Shown here: one piece after another, positions 52,371 through 64,000 of the stretch
Numbering within the stretch: position 1 is the stretch's first letter
Layout of the letters: each line of letters begins with the position of its first letter
Assembly (NCBI RefSeq): GCF_045679555.1
Contig: NC_092090.1
Coordinates: forward strand, 33,038,093-33,102,092
DNA: 64,000 nucleotides
Source of the DNA: Salvelinus alpinus
Taxonomy: Eukaryota; Chordata; Actinopteri; Salmoniformes; Salmonidae
Reading direction: 5' to 3'
Notes under the pieces: model-generated
Seen by the model: the letters and a program-made list of their open reading frames with translations, nothing else
Told to the model about the DNA's origin: nothing
Databases searched by the model: none
Translations under genes and position numbers: made by a program

Positions 52371-52669
52371 GGAACATGGAGACACTGTACATTATTTCTT
52401 TATCTGACCCTTTCAGCTCAATCTGCAAGCTGTAATTGGATTCTTTCTAATGTAATGTGTTGAAAATATGGAAGGAATGGATTTTTTTCCCTTTGGAGGA
52501 GTATTGTGTCAGCTCAGCAGCCTTACTGTGAATAGGCCTACACCACAGTGCTCTTCAGCACTTTGTTAGTGTTGTATTTACGGGGAAGGACAGTTTAATA
52601 TGAGTGATGGGACTTAGTGCAGATGAATTGGTTATTTCTGCCTTACCTTTGTGTCTCCCTTTCTGGGGC

Positions 52670-52866
52670 GGGGCGGCAGGTAGCCTAGTGGTTAGAGCGT
52701 TGGGCCAGTAACTGGGATCGAATCCCTGAGCTGACAAGGTAGAAATCTGTCGTTCTGACGCTGAACAAGGCAGTTTAACCCACTGTTCCCCAGTAGGCTG
52801 TCGTTGTAAATAAGAATTTGTTCTTAACTGACTTGCATTGTTAAATGAAGGTTAAATAAAAAATAC
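52670..52866 (+). repeat. HpaI-type tRNA-derived SINE
   Basis: It starts with a tRNA-like head (GGCAGGTAGCCTAGTGGTTA, GAGCGTTGGGCCAGTAAC) and continues through GAGCTGACAAGGTAGAAATC. It ends in TAAGAATTTGTTCTTAACTG, GACTTGC and an A-rich tail. HpaI SINEs are a salmonid family, which supports the organism call. Confidence 0.88.
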
Positions 52867-54492
52867 AATTTGTCTATGTCACCAGACTGGTCAGCCCAAC
52901 TTCTGGGCAGCAAGTCTACTTCTCAATCCACAACACTAGGCTTTTCAGCTATTTCTGACTTGACTGTCAATGTCTGTGTGATTTGAGTACTCAATATTAA
53001 AATTAATAATGGAGAAAATAGAGAATCATATTTTAAGATCTATAGAACATGATCAATAAATATTTCTAAACATTGCCTCAACGATTTGCTTCGATAGCAT
53101 TACTTTTCTTATTATTTCACTTGCAGCTGTTGTGTACAATTTCTGAGATGATTGTGTCTGTGGAAATCAGTGAAGTAAGCGAGCGGGCAAGATGGTAGAA
53201 AGAGGAGCCACAACAACCATTATCCTCTTCCCTGTCCTTCCCCCATCCCCGAGTGACGCTGTGGTTTTTCCCCTGACTGCTGCCAGGTCTCTCCCTTCCC
53301 CTCTCTTCTCTCTGGATCATGATGACTGAGCTGTTTGCACGGGGCTGGAGATTAGCAGGCTAATGTAGTGTTGAGTGGGAGAGGAGAAGCTGAGGCACAG
53401 ACAGACACAGTGATGGGGCCTGGGCCTGCTGAACAACACAGGGCAGACCCTCTAACATTGGGCCTGGGCTGTGCTGGCGAGAGCCTGACAGCGTCATGGT
53501 AAGCTATACCCTTGTGGTGGTGAATGGAATGTATTGAGTTTGTATTAAACGCACACACAGCCTAATCTCCTGCTCTATCCGAGTGCTCTGGTAGTAGACG
53601 GGCCTATTTTAGGGAGCCACTTATTAAAGGTTGAATGAGTGGAGTAGCTTGTTCCCTCGTCTCTGGTTTCTCACCATAATGGCAGCCATAATGGCTCCGT
53701 TTCTGATTTATGTCAGGCGGGATCTGATTTCAGGAAACTCTGCAGTGAATGTTTTTTCTTCTTCCAGTAATCTGAATGCCCTGTGCTCCCCACCCAGCCC
53801 ACCTCTCAGGGGAGCCTGGAGCAAAGTGCTCGGGCCTGGGCGGACAGGACTGTAGCACGGCAGCCCAGCCCACTGGCAGGCAGTGGCAACCCAATCCTGC
53901 TTCCAGCTTTTCGGTTCAGTCCGCTGTCACTCCAGCAGCCAGAGCACTGTGACCTTGGTTTCAAGTAGCCCTGGCTTGGTAGTAAGCCAATACCACTCCT
54001 GGGATGGTGTGACCTTGTTCACCAGCCCACTGTATGTCTGCATGCCTCTCTCCCCCCTTGACAGAGGGGGTGACCTTTGCTTGCTGTGATAATTCAAAAC
54101 AAGAAATTGAGTCATTGGATGGTCATTGACCCTGTCCTGCTGCTGGTTGCATAAAGGTTGTTGATTGTCGTATTAACCAATCCTGGGCTCTGCTCTGAGC
54201 TCTCTGTCTCATGTGATTATTTTTCTACAGGTGCCCTCCATGGTTCCCTGTGTGTTGGCTACAGCAGAAGACTGTTACGTCACCATCAAATGAGCTCCCT
54301 CTAGTCTAGTACACCTGTCATTTGGTCCCTTGGCTTGGTTGGAACTGTGAAATTACTTTCCCCCTTTTTTTTTCAATCAACTGATTGGAGCCCTGGCCAA
54401 TCAGTGGTTTTGTGTCGTCGATACAGGGAGGGAACAGCACGTTTTAATGTTGTCTGAATGAATGGAACTGTTCAGTAGCTAGGCTAACTGTT
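52867..54492. other. Noncoding intron-like stretch
   Basis: No repeat ends or coding motifs were recognised. Confidence 0.5.
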
Positions 54493-54597
54493 TGTTAGAT
54501 ATTACTGCACTGTCGGAGCTGGAAGCACAAGCATTTCGCTACACCCCCAATAACATCTGCTAGTCACGTGTATGTGACCAATACAATTTGATTTAAC
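54493..54597 (+). repeat. LINE 3' tail
   Basis: GTTAGATATTACTGCACTGT, then GGAGCTGGAAGCACAAGCAT, ending AATACAATTTGATTTAACTG. This is the terminal part of an L2/RSg-like LINE, similar to that at 28445. Confidence 0.75.
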
Positions 54598-54827
54598 TGA
54601 TATGCTCTCTTAGTGAAATCCATTGGCTTCTTTTGTGGTTGAGGTTTGTTTGGTGTTGTGCCAAATCACTGTTGTCTCATGCTGGTTATTGAGCCACATG
54701 CTTGTTGTCACAGAGTGGTGAAGCCTTACGCAAACACAGTGGGTACTAGCAGTGTATCTGACTGAACAACCTATAGTTCAGCAGCATCCTGTTAAATCAT
54801 GACGTGGCTGAAGTGGATAGCAGCCGT

Positions 54828-55018
54828 CTTACGGGTTCATGACCAATTCTGCACTCCAGCCACCCAGGCCATAGTGTTCTGTCTGCTACCGCACGGCAAG
54901 CAGTACCAGTGCACCAAGTCTGAAACCAACAGGACCCGAACAGCTTCTACCCCAAGCCATAGGACTACTAAACAAGGCTACTGAATAGCTAATCAAAGGG
55001 TTACCCGGCCTACCTGCA
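54828..55018 (+). repeat. LINE fragment (end of RT frame and start of 3'UTR)
   Basis: It contains TGCTACCGCACGGCAAGCAG and CAGCTTCTACCCCAAGCCAT, the well conserved end of the L2-like reverse transcriptase frame in salmonids. It is 5'-truncated and has no intact frame. Confidence 0.75.
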
Positions 55019-55043
55019 TGGACTCTTTTGAGTTTTTCTTTTA

Positions 55044-56745
55044 CTGTGGTTCCCAAACTTTTTATAGTCTCGTACCCCTTCAAACATTCAACCTCCAGTT
55101 GTGTACCCCCTCTAGCACCAGGGTCAGCGCACTCTCAAATGTTGTTTTTGCCATCATTGTAAGCCTGCCACACAAACGCTCATTTATTACATTTATTTAA
55201 CATAAGAAGGAGTGTGAGTTTGTCACAACCCGGCTCGTGGGAAGTGACAAAGAGCTCTTATAGGACCAGGGCACTAATAATAATAATAATAATCATAATA
55301 ATCATCATCAATAATTTTGCTCTTTATTTAGCCATCTTACATATAAAACCTTACATATAAAACCTTACTTGTTCATATAAAACCTTAATTGTGAATAACT
55401 CACCACAGATTAATGAGAAGGGTGTGCTTGAAAGGATGCACATAACTCTGAAATGTTGGGTTGTATTGGAGAGAGTCTCAGTCATTTTCCACACACAGTC
55501 TGTGCATGTATTTAGTTTTCATGCTAGTGAGGGCCGAGAATCCACTCTCACATAGGTACGTGGTTGCAAAGGGCATCAGTGTCTTAACAGCGCAATTTGC
55601 CAAGGCCGGACACCCTGAGCGCAGCCCAAACCAGAAATCTGGCAGTGGCTTCTGACCCCCTCAAATCAGTTAGCCTAGCTACTGAGAGTCCCTGTAATCA
55701 TAGATTCAGATAATTCAGGCGAGAAAAAACATCACCCAGATAGACCAGTCGTGTGAGAAACTCGTCATCATGCAAGCGGTCAGACAAGTGAAAAGTATGG
55801 TCAGTAAAGAACATTTTTTAGCTTGTCTCTCAATTCAAAAAATAAATAATTGTCAATACTTTGCCCCTTGATAACCAGCGCACTTTTGTATGTTGTAAAA
55901 GCGTTACATGGTCGCTGCCCATATCATTGCATAATGCAGAATATGCACGAGAGTTCAGGGGCATTACTTTAACAAAGTTAACCATTTTCACTGTAGTGTC
56001 CAAAACGTCTTTCAAGCTGTCAGGCATTCCGTTGGCAGCAAGAGCCCCTCGGTGGATGCTGCACTGTACCCAAGTGGCGTCGGGAGCAACTGATTGCACG
56101 CCCGTTACCACTCCACTATGTCTCCCTGTCATGGCTTTTGCGCCATCAGTACAGATACCAGCACATCTTGACCACCAAGTCCATTTGATGTCACAATGCT
56201 GTCCAGTACTTAAAAAAGATCCTCTCCTGTTGTCCTGGTTTCCAGTGGTTTGCAGAAGAGGATGTCTTCCTTAATTGACCCCCCATAAGCATAACGGACA
56301 TATACCAGGAGCTGTGCCAGGCCAGCCACGTCTGTTGACTCATCCAGCTGTAACGCATCGATTCACTAGCTTGTATGCGAAGCAGTAAATATGATATGTC
56401 ACTGATGCGTCGTGAAACAGTGTTGTTTGATGAAGGCAGTGTCTGTATATTTTTTTTTGGCCTTTTCCCCCATCATTGTCCCAGCCATATCTGTGGCAGC
56501 AGGAAGAATTAAGTCCTTCACAATAGTATGGGGCTTGCCTGTCCTAGCCACTCGGTAGCTCACCATATAAGACGCATCTAACCCCTTGTTATTAATGGTC
56601 TGTTTCTTTTATACATGTCTTAGTACTCGAAAGTCGTCTTTATTCTCGCTCAAAAAACTCCCTTGGCTTATTTTTCAAATGGTCATGTTTCGTTTCTAAA
56701 TGTCTGCAACAGAGTGAAGGTTTCCCACGAGAGAGTAACGGTTAA
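55044..56745 (-). pseudogene. hAT/ZBED-type transposase relic
   Basis: The left end CTGTGGTTCCCAAACTTTTT is the terminus of a hAT-type element. The minus-strand interior resembles ZBED5-like domesticated or mobile hAT proteins. The frame 56132-55830 contains CSIHRGALAA, NFVKVMPLNSR, CNDMGSDHVTLLQHT and RWLSRGKVL, typical of this family's RNase-H-fold/dimerisation region. The C-terminal part is deleted around 55655-55680 and stops occur throughout. A TAATAA run sits at 55269-55290. It is a dead copy. Confidence 0.8.
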
Positions 56746-56779
56746 TGTGATTGGATTGGATGTTAAGTATTTGACTAGG

Positions 56780-56879
56780 CTCCCTGTACCTCAGTTTGGT
56801 AATACCTGTTCTAACACTCTTGCACTGACTCTCTGCAAAAACACACACTGGACTCTACCCGCACACACATACTTACACT

Positions 56880-56970
<91 letters not shown>

Positions 56971-57242
56971 TTACATTCACCACATACGCTGCTGCTACTG
57001 CTCCGTCTATCTATCCTGTACCTATATGTACATATCGGTAGTTACCTCATACCCCTGCCCATCGACTCGGTACTCCCTGTATATAGCCATGTTATTTTAA
57101 CTCCTTATTCACTGTGTATTTATTCCTCGTGTCACTTTTTATTTTATATTTTTTAACTTTGCATTATTGGAAAAGGACCCGTATGTAAGCATTTCAGTTG
57201 GTCTACACCCGTTTAGAACATGTGATAAATAAGATTTGATTT
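56780..57242 (+). repeat. LINE 3'UTR with a large (AC)n expansion
   Basis: The sequence around the tract (TATATAGCCATGTTATTTTA, GTATGTAAGCATTTCAGTTG) and the end AATAAGATTTGATTTC match the 3' end of salmonid LINEs. The AC tract (56881-56968) lies within it. Confidence 0.78.
56881..56968 (+). repeat. (AC)44 microsatellite
   Basis: 88 bases of uninterrupted AC. Confidence 0.97.
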
Positions 57243-57672
57243 CATAGGCTTCCTCCTGTGAATTCCTCCCCTAGGCCAGCTGCATTACCACCAGCTACCA
57301 CCTCAGTTGTCACTGTAGTGTTGGTGCAGCCTCTGTCTTCTTGATGTGGTTGGTGCTCCAAATAGGACGCTCTATCTCATATCTGTGCGTGACCAATGAA
57401 GCAGTGTTTTTTTTCTTCTTTTTTTCTTTTGTGCCTGTTTTAAACGACTTGGGACTATCTGAATGAAACCTAAAAGCGTGTGTGTTTCCTTTTCTGTTGC
57501 GAGGGGTGCAGGGCATTTTTTGTTGTTGCCTGTTGTGTGTCCTGGCCGGTGCATGCAGAGAAACATAGAGGATTAGCAGGCCTGGGCTTCTCTTTGCTCT
57601 CTCTCTCTCCCTATCCAGGTGTTCCTCTATCAGTGGGCTCACAGTGACAGACAGCAGACACTTAATGTGGGC

Positions 57673-57675
<3 letters not shown>

Positions 57676-57740
<65 letters not shown>

Positions 57741-57750
57741 TGTGTGTGTG
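57676..57750 (+). repeat. (TG)n microsatellite
   Basis: About 60 bases of pure TG, then a CT interruption and a few further TG units. It is complementary to the AC tract about 700 bases upstream. Confidence 0.95.
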
Positions 57751-58112
57751 CCCCATCTCTGCTCCTGGTTTTGATTCACTCCAGCTGGCCGACTGGAATC
57801 AGCTCTGAATCGGCCCAGGCTTGTATGCTGGGGAGAATTCATGCTTGGAATTGTAATTGCTGTTTTATGTGAAGATGTCCCCCATCTCACTAAGTTTCCA
57901 TTTTAGCTAATGGGGGGGGGGGGGGATTATTGCTTAAAGTGCCTCGTTACATTATGTAAAGTTGGGTGTCTGTTTTTTAATACAAAATCTATTGATATAA
58001 AAATAATGTAAAGCTCTGCACTTTCCATCTACCTCCTTTGATGTAAACAAAATGTGTTGCCCTGTCATAAGCTTTTAGCACTCTGGGTTGGAATGGACCT
58101 TCTTACGACAGA

Positions 58113-58315
58113 GGGGTATACTACAAAGCAGGATCAATGAGTTAACCAGAAATTACCAGATATTGCTATAGATTTTCTGGTTCATTAAGAAAGCTCAATT
58201 TAGATATGCGTTTTTTGGTTGTTGAGTCAATTAGACCATGCCCATTTCAAGCTTCTCTTTCCAAAAAATACAAGTTATCTGGCTAACTCATTGCTCCTGC
58301 TTTGTATGTATACCC
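58113..58315. mobile_element. Second copy of the MITE found in spg7 intron 4
   Basis: The left end GGGGTATACTACAAAGCAGG and right end CTGCTTTGTATGTATACCC are inverted repeats. The interior (TTTCTGGTTCATTAAGAAAG, TTTAGATATGCG) matches 1304-1510. Confidence 0.75.
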
Positions 58316-61069
58316 TTAGGGCCAGTATAATGGGGATATAGATAGATCCTGAGAAACAGAGCAGTAGATTGATGTTTTGGACTGAGTTGTTGTTCAGCTG
58401 TTCTCAGAGATGGTGATAAAGAGCGGAGGGGAGAGATCGAGTCACTGAGCATCTCTGTGTTTCCATGCTCTCTGTCGGAGCCAAGCAGGGGAACAGACGA
58501 GGCAGCAGATGGGCTTTCTCGGACTTAACCCTTCCCACGCCTCTCACGGGCCTGTCTGTCCAGGCAGGAAGGAAGGAACGCTCTCATGGCTCGCTCTAGC
58601 CACCTCAGTGTTCATCCAAGCCATGTCATATCCACTATGGCGGACCATCGGTGTCTGATGAGAAGTGGTCAGGGTGACATATGGCCGTCTCCATGGGGGG
58701 CAACAGTGTGCTCCCTCATCCGCTCTCGGTCCTCCTATCCACTCTCTCACACTCCATCTCCCTCTCCTCTCTCCTGCTGAGAAAGGGCCTGGTGTACTGC
58801 CGCTCCAGGTTTATGGTAATGAAGACACATCACACCCCTGTGATAACCACTGGCTGTCTGCCAACTCGGCCAGATGACCGCTGTCTGTGAGCGAAAAGTC
58901 TGTCCGTCTCGGTGGGCGGTAAACATGGGCTTAGTTTGAATCTGACTACCCTGCTACTGAGAATCTCTGGTCTCCATATACTAGGCCTAAGCATGCTCAC
59001 CTGCTATCTCCAAATGCAGATCTAGGGCCTGGGATCTCAGGTCCCTTGTTACCTGTTAATCCATTTTTGCTCCGCCATCTGTTTTGATGGTTTCCCTCTC
59101 CCTCCTGGCCCCAGTGTCTTAAATAGAAGCTCCTCTAGGAGGATCGATACAAACTCCGGGGTAATTGATGAGAGGAGGCCGGCTCTGTGACGACCTGCAC
59201 CCTGCAAGTGGGAACCTGAGGAGATTACAAGGTGGGAAGCGGGTTTCATCACATGCATATTAATCTTTCTCTTTTGGAGAAGCCCAAGTGTGTTGCTCTG
59301 TCTGTAGGTGTCCACTGCCTGGAAAGCTATTTGGATCCACTTTTCTCTTTCAGGGAATTCAAGGTTGTGTCTTAGATTGTGTTCCCTTTCCAGATAGTGT
59401 CCATCTGTTGCACTGCCATATGACCAATGCTGTTATCTGGCAGCAGCTCTTTCTGGTTCTGTAATGAATACTAGCTTTACTCATCAGTGAAGAGAATAGC
59501 AGCCAAACAGTCATTTCAATCCATGGTTTAATCTTCGAGTAAGCTATAGTCGGTGATACCATCTCTTGCTTCTTCTTAACAAAGGGCCACGCTATAGGCC
59601 CCCCTGAGGCCTCAACCTCACCCTTTTGGCCATCCACGGCGTCCTCTGGGCTGTTTAGGCTTGGCTTCTCCTTTTTGTTTGGTGGGGAGGGGAGGCGTGT
59701 ATTATTCAACCTGACCCAACCTGATGCAGGGCAGTAGGGGGGCTCTCTCCTCACTCTCATTGTCTTGCTTTTGTTCTCATTTCACTTCTCAAGGCTCTTT
59801 GGACAAAAGTGGCTTTTCTGGTGACCACTGGCTAAGACTTAATGACCTCCCAATGATCGCCAGGGAGGCTTTATGTCCCCCACACATTCTGTTATTGTTT
59901 GGGGAACAGAAAGCAGCTCTCGGTCTCTGTTCATTTGAGGCCTGGATTGGAACAGTGATGGCTGGAGCTGTTGATGATGCATGGTGTGACTGATGAGGTG
60001 GAACACTTGGACCATGGAGCCCATTGCTATAGGGCCCAAATAAATGGCTCTCGCCCAGCCTCCGGTCCTGAACCCAGAGGACAGAGGGCCTCACATTAGC
60101 CCCAGATTGAAGGGTTTCTGTTTTGGTGTGGTTTACTTTTCAGATTAAGTTGTCTGCTTCCGTGCAATGGTGCCTGCCAGGAACCTACAGTGTCTGTCTT
60201 GGACATGGTTCGCTACCCTTGTCACCGCCTCTTGTGTTTGACTTGGACTTAGTGAAGCTAGGAATTTTGACTTCCACTCTGAAAGAAGCAGTGAAGGGGA
60301 GAGAGGGGATTGCATGTGTGTGTGTTTTTATGCCAGAGGTTTCGAAGAAATGGACTGGACTCTCCAGTGGCAGCCCTGCTTCTCCTGATGGATTCTGGGG
60401 TTCAGAGTATTGTGCTGTAGTTCTTGTTACACTGATACAGCAGTATTCTAGCTAAGCAAAACTACAACATTAATTGAAGTTAACTTTCCTTATTAAGTCT
60501 CGTGTTCTTCAAAGATACAGAGTGGCATTGCCAAATACCAAGTTTCTGTTTACCTCATTTGGACTCCTTTGCCGTAGACATGGCCCACGAGGAATTATTT
60601 ATTTTTTGTCTAAATTAGATTAACTCCCCCTCATTCCATCCAGCGCATCATGTGCTTTATTATTCAGTAGGCTATTTGTAACAGTTGTGCAAGGTCATTT
60701 TGAGTGTTGCGTTGTTGGGGAAACTACCATGTTTGTTGTTGTTGCGGCAACGACAACAACTTCCCCTCTGCTTCTCAAGCAGCTCTTTGACCAGCTCTTC
60801 CTCTTTCCCTCAGCCAGGAATGTGTTCCTGTCAAAATGGCAGGTCCCTCTGGGTTCAGAGTACTCCACATTCGCCTTGTTTGTCATGGTAGTCCCAGGAG
60901 TGACTCACAACACAGGACTAGCTGATATATTCTGAACTGAAATAGTACGGCAATTATCATATTTTAATTCCATGTGTTTTTCCTTCTCTCTTTCTCTCCT
61001 TCTCGGGAAGAAAAATGTGGTTTATCTGTGCTTCCTGTGTAATTGCTCTACATCAAATCTTTTTTTTTC
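58316..61069. other. Noncoding intron-like stretch
   Basis: No transposon ends or coding motifs were recognised. Open frames here are long only by chance. Confidence 0.5.
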
Positions 61070-61185
61070 ATTTAACCTTTTATTTAACTAGGCAAGTTAG
61101 TTAAGAACAAATTGTTATTTACAATGACGGCCTACCCCAATTGTGCATCGCCCTATGGGACTGCCAATCCCGGCAGGTTGTGATA
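61070..61185 (-). repeat. Reversed tRNA-type SINE 3' part
   Basis: AACCTTTTATTTAACTAGGC and TTAGTTAAGAACAAATTG, followed by TTGTGCATCGCCCTATGGGA, are the reverse complement of the shared 3' region of salmonid tRNA-SINEs. Confidence 0.8.
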
Positions 61186-61247
61186 ATCACCCACACAGCC
61201 TGAGTGCTGCTGTAGTTTGGAGGTTGTTTATATGTTAAGTGTAGATA

Positions 61248-61740
61248 CAGTGCATTCAGAAAATGTTCACACCCCTTGACTTTTTCCACATTTTGTTACC
61301 TTACAGCCTTATTCTAAAATGGATTCAATTGTAATTTCCCTCATCAATCTACACGCACTACGTCATAATGACAAAGCAAAACTATCACATTTACATAAGT
61401 ATTCAGACCCTTTACTCAATACTTTGTTGTAGCACTTTTGGCAGCTATTACAGCCTCGAGTCTTCTTGGGTATGACACTACAAGCTTGGCACAACTGTAT
61501 TTGGGAAGTTTCTCCCTTTCTTCTCTGCAGATCCTCTCAATCTCTGTCAGATTGGATGGGGAGCGTCGCTGCACAGCTATTTTCAGGTCTCTCCAGAGAT
61601 GTTTGATCGGGTTCAAGTCTGGGCTCTGGCTGGGCCACTCAAGGACATTGAGACTTGTCCCGAAGCCACTCTTGTGTTGTCTTGGCTGTATGCTTAGGGT
61701 AGGTGTCCTGTTGGAAGGTGAACCTTCGCCTACAGGCTGA
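61248..61740 (-). mobile_element. Truncated Tc1-like element
   Basis: The terminal repeat starts CAGTGCATTCAGAAAATG after TA (61246-61247) and is related to the element at 10790. The minus-strand frame 61616-61416 keeps the transposase C-terminus, including NPIKHLWRDLK with the third catalytic acidic position replaced by K. The N-terminal half and the other terminal repeat are gone. Confidence 0.85.
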
Positions 61741-61741
61741 T

Positions 61742-62955
61742 CATTTCATTTCCTTTGACTATTGGATGTTCTTATAGGCACTTTAGTATTGCCAGTGTAA
61801 CAGTATAGCTTCCGTCCCTCTCCTCGCCCCTACCTGGGCTCGAACCAGGAACACATCAACAACAGCCACCCTCGAAGCATCGTTACCCATCGCTCCGCGG
61901 CCCTTGCAGTACAAGGGGAACAACTACTCCCAAGTCTCAGAGCGAGTGACGTTTGAAACGCTATTAGTGCGCACCCCGCTAACTAGCTAGCCATTTCACA
62001 TCGGTTACACCAGCCTAATCTCGGGAGTTGATAGGCTTGAAGTCATAAACAGCTCAATGCTTGAAGCACAGCGAAGTGCTGCTGGCAAACGCAGGAAAGT
62101 GCTGTTTGAATGAATGCTTACGAGCCTGCTGCTGCCTACCACTGCTCAGTCAGACTGCTATATCAAATCATAGACTTAATTATAACATAATAACACACAG
62201 AAATACGAGCCGTAGGTCATTAATGTGGTCAAATCCGGAAATGGTCGTTTATTCTTTCAGTGAAATACGTAACCGTTCCGTATTTTATCTAACGGGTGGC
62301 ATCCATAAGTAAAAATATTCCTGTTACATTTAACATTCAATGTTATGCCATAATTACGTAAAATTCTGGCAAATTAATTCGCAACGAGCCAGGCGGCCCA
62401 AACTGTTGCATATACCCTGACTCTGCGTGCAATGAACGCAAGAGAAGTGACACAATTTCCAGAGTTTAATATTGCCTGCTAACCTGGATTTCTTTTAACT
62501 AAATATGCAGGTTTAAAAAATATATACTTCTGTGTATTGATTTTAAGAAAGGCTTTGATGTTTATGGTTAGGTACACATTGGTGCAACGACAGTGCTTTT
62601 TTCGCGAATGCGCTTGTTAAATCACCCGTTTGGCAAAGTAGGCTATGATTCAATGATAAATTAACAGGCACCGCATCGATTATATGCAGCGCAGGACAAG
62701 CTAGTTAAACTAGTAATATCATCAGCCATGTGGAGTTAACTAGGGATTATGTTAAGATTGATTGATTGTTTTTTATAAGATACGTTTAATGCTAGCTAGC
62801 ACCTTACCTTGGCTCCTTGCTGCACTCGCAGTCTCCTCGTGGAGTGCAATGTAATCGGCCATAATCTGTGTCCAAAAATGCCGATTTACGATTGTTATGA
62901 AAACTTGAAATCGGCCCTAGTTAATCGGCCATTACGATTAATCGGTCGACCTCTA
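61742..62955 (-). mobile_element. hAT-like element remnant
   Basis: The right end GATTAATCGGTCGACCTCTA, read inversely as TAGAGGTCGACCGATTAATC, is the terminus of an abundant salmonid hAT-type element. The opposite end is missing and the remnant abuts the Tc1 fragment. No transposase is recognisable. Confidence 0.65.
61805..61935 (-). repeat. tRNA-like segment inside the hAT remnant
   Basis: On the minus strand, GTTCCTGGTTCGAGCCCAGG has a tRNA T-arm with B-box GGTTCGAGCCC. No complete cloverleaf can be drawn, so this is a tRNA-derived repeat rather than a functional tRNA gene. Confidence 0.55.
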
Positions 62956-64000
62956 ATATGAAACTGTTGTTATGAAAGTTGTGTTGTCAATTTTGTTTTG
63001 TATTTAAACGCCACTTTAAACGTGTACATGACACTGCAACAAAATTTCCCCATTGGGACTAAGTCAGTAAGTATGTAAGTACATATTAAATTGGGGACAG
63101 GTTGAAAAACACATGGAACATTCATGGACATTTTGCTAGCTTGCTGTTGCTAGCTAATTTGTCGATGAAGATAAGCATTTTTTTTTTACCTGAAATGCGT
63201 ATGGTCTTTTTTGCCCGGTTTTTCTAGAATTTTGACCCATTTTGAGTCATACAACATCGTGTGTTCTCTATTCCTACAATTAATCCACATTCTTTTCTTG
63301 TGGATTTTCTGTGGCGGTTGGCAAACACCTTTTTAAGGTGCAGAACCGCCACCAACAGGACTGGAATGTGGACCTCGTTCATCTTTCAATCACCCACGTG
63401 GGTATATGCTCCTAAAATCAATGAGATGGGAGAGGCGGCACTTGTGGCGCTTCAAGCATCTTAAATATAGCGTATTTCTATTTTAGTGCCTGACTACACA
63501 GAGGCTCGCGAGCAGTTTGGATGAAATGATTGAATAGCATATGTGTACATTTTATTTTGCAACGTGGGCGGTTTGGTCTGCATGTAACCCTATTTCTTCA
63601 AGGGTTTTCTCTGTTAGTTACATTAGTTGATCCTTCATTCCTGGTCCTGACCAAGCCGGAGTACCTGTATCAGTACCTCTATCAGTGGTGAGCAAACAGT
63701 ATAGACGTGACTGAGCAAGCCTCCAGCCATCCAGGAACGCCAGCCTGTTTTGAGTTTCCATTGAATCTCATAATGGTGTTCCTGAGGCTTTCTCTCTCCC
63801 CTGGGTGGGAGCATTATCTCTCCTGGCTGCAAGAACTCCATTATTTACCGAGCAGAGCACTGAGCCCGCCCTGATACAATGTTCCATTAGATTGCATCAG
63901 CCAGATTTATTGCTGGGCTCCTCATCTCTCTCACCGATCTGTGGTCTGGGCTCCGGATTCTGCAGGAGGGAGGAAACGAAGGGGGTGGTTCGGGGAAACA
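62956..64000. other. Noncoding stretch with a nested hairpin
   Basis: At 63311-63352, GTGGCGGTT pairs with AACCGCCAC, and inside it CACCTT pairs with AAGGTG. It probably lies in an unnamed dispersed repeat (about 63250-63470). The remainder to the window end shows nothing recognisable. Confidence 0.5.

Larger units (their letters stand above)
5845..64000 (+). other. Presumed long 5' intron region of a plus-strand gene (ankrd11 by synteny)
   Basis: About 58 kb follows the candidate first exon without a recognisable conserved protein-coding gene apart from mobile-element remnants. This is typical of a large 5' intron. Human gene order (SPG7 divergent from ANKRD11, whose first introns are very long) suggests ankrd11, a chromatin regulator with ankyrin repeats. 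No ankyrin-repeat exon is present here, so the name is inference and no symbol is assigned. Confidence 0.35.

Noticed and set aside
57310..57890. Histidine/threonine-rich open frames
   Set aside because: They are translations of the (TG)n microsatellite.
61805..61935. Functional tRNA gene
   Set aside because: Only a T-arm/B-box is clear. There is no complete cloverleaf and it lies inside a repeated element.

Overview
This is animal nuclear DNA, almost certainly from a salmonid fish. Genes have GT/AG introns, there is no bacterial organisation, and the repeats are the salmonid set: an HpaI-type tRNA SINE, a second tRNA-SINE type, L2/RSg-like LINE tails, several Tc1-like transposons, hAT remnants, and (CA)n/(TG)n tracts. 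Only one gene can be read with certainty.

Layout. (1) 1-2565, minus strand: the first nine coding exons of spg7 (paraplegin, the mitochondrial m-AAA protease subunit). The window cuts the gene just after Walker B. (2) 2566-5850: a divergent intergenic/promoter region holding a SINE and a LINE insertion, then two plus-strand splice-donor candidates (after 4930 and 5844). In human, SPG7 lies head-to-head with ANKRD11, so the rest of the window is best explained as long 5' introns of a plus-strand ankrd11. A clean 78-bp candidate exon sits at 46682-46759. The ankrd11 identification rests on gene order, not on recognised protein sequence. (3) 5850-36160: intron-like DNA with two Tc1 elements (10790-12305, 13463-14671), TTAA-flanked piggyBac-like elements (15358, 21437, 29456, 31176), a 334-bp MITE with TTA duplications (18719-19052), a broken LINE with a decayed 2A-like motif (19640-21436), and a four-layer transposon nest (24354-28845). 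(4) 36362-44591: an endogenous retrovirus with paired LTRs and a 5-bp target duplication, inserted into a 42-bp minisatellite (44592-45110). It has a tRNA-Tyr-type primer site and remnants of gag, integrase and env. Protease and reverse transcriptase are not detectable, and env is interrupted by another TTAA element. (5) 46000-64000: more intron-like DNA with SINEs, a sixth TTAA element (50923-52370), a ZBED/hAT transposase relic (55044-56745), very long CA/TG tracts, a Tc1 fragment and a hAT remnant carrying a tRNA-like segment.

The window does not encode an undescribed multi-gene system. Its most unusual content is structural: a provirus inside a minisatellite with a 24-bp inversion between its LTRs, the TTAA element family, a nearly intact Tc1 transposase inside a dated nest, and the possible short in-frame exon at 46.7 kb.
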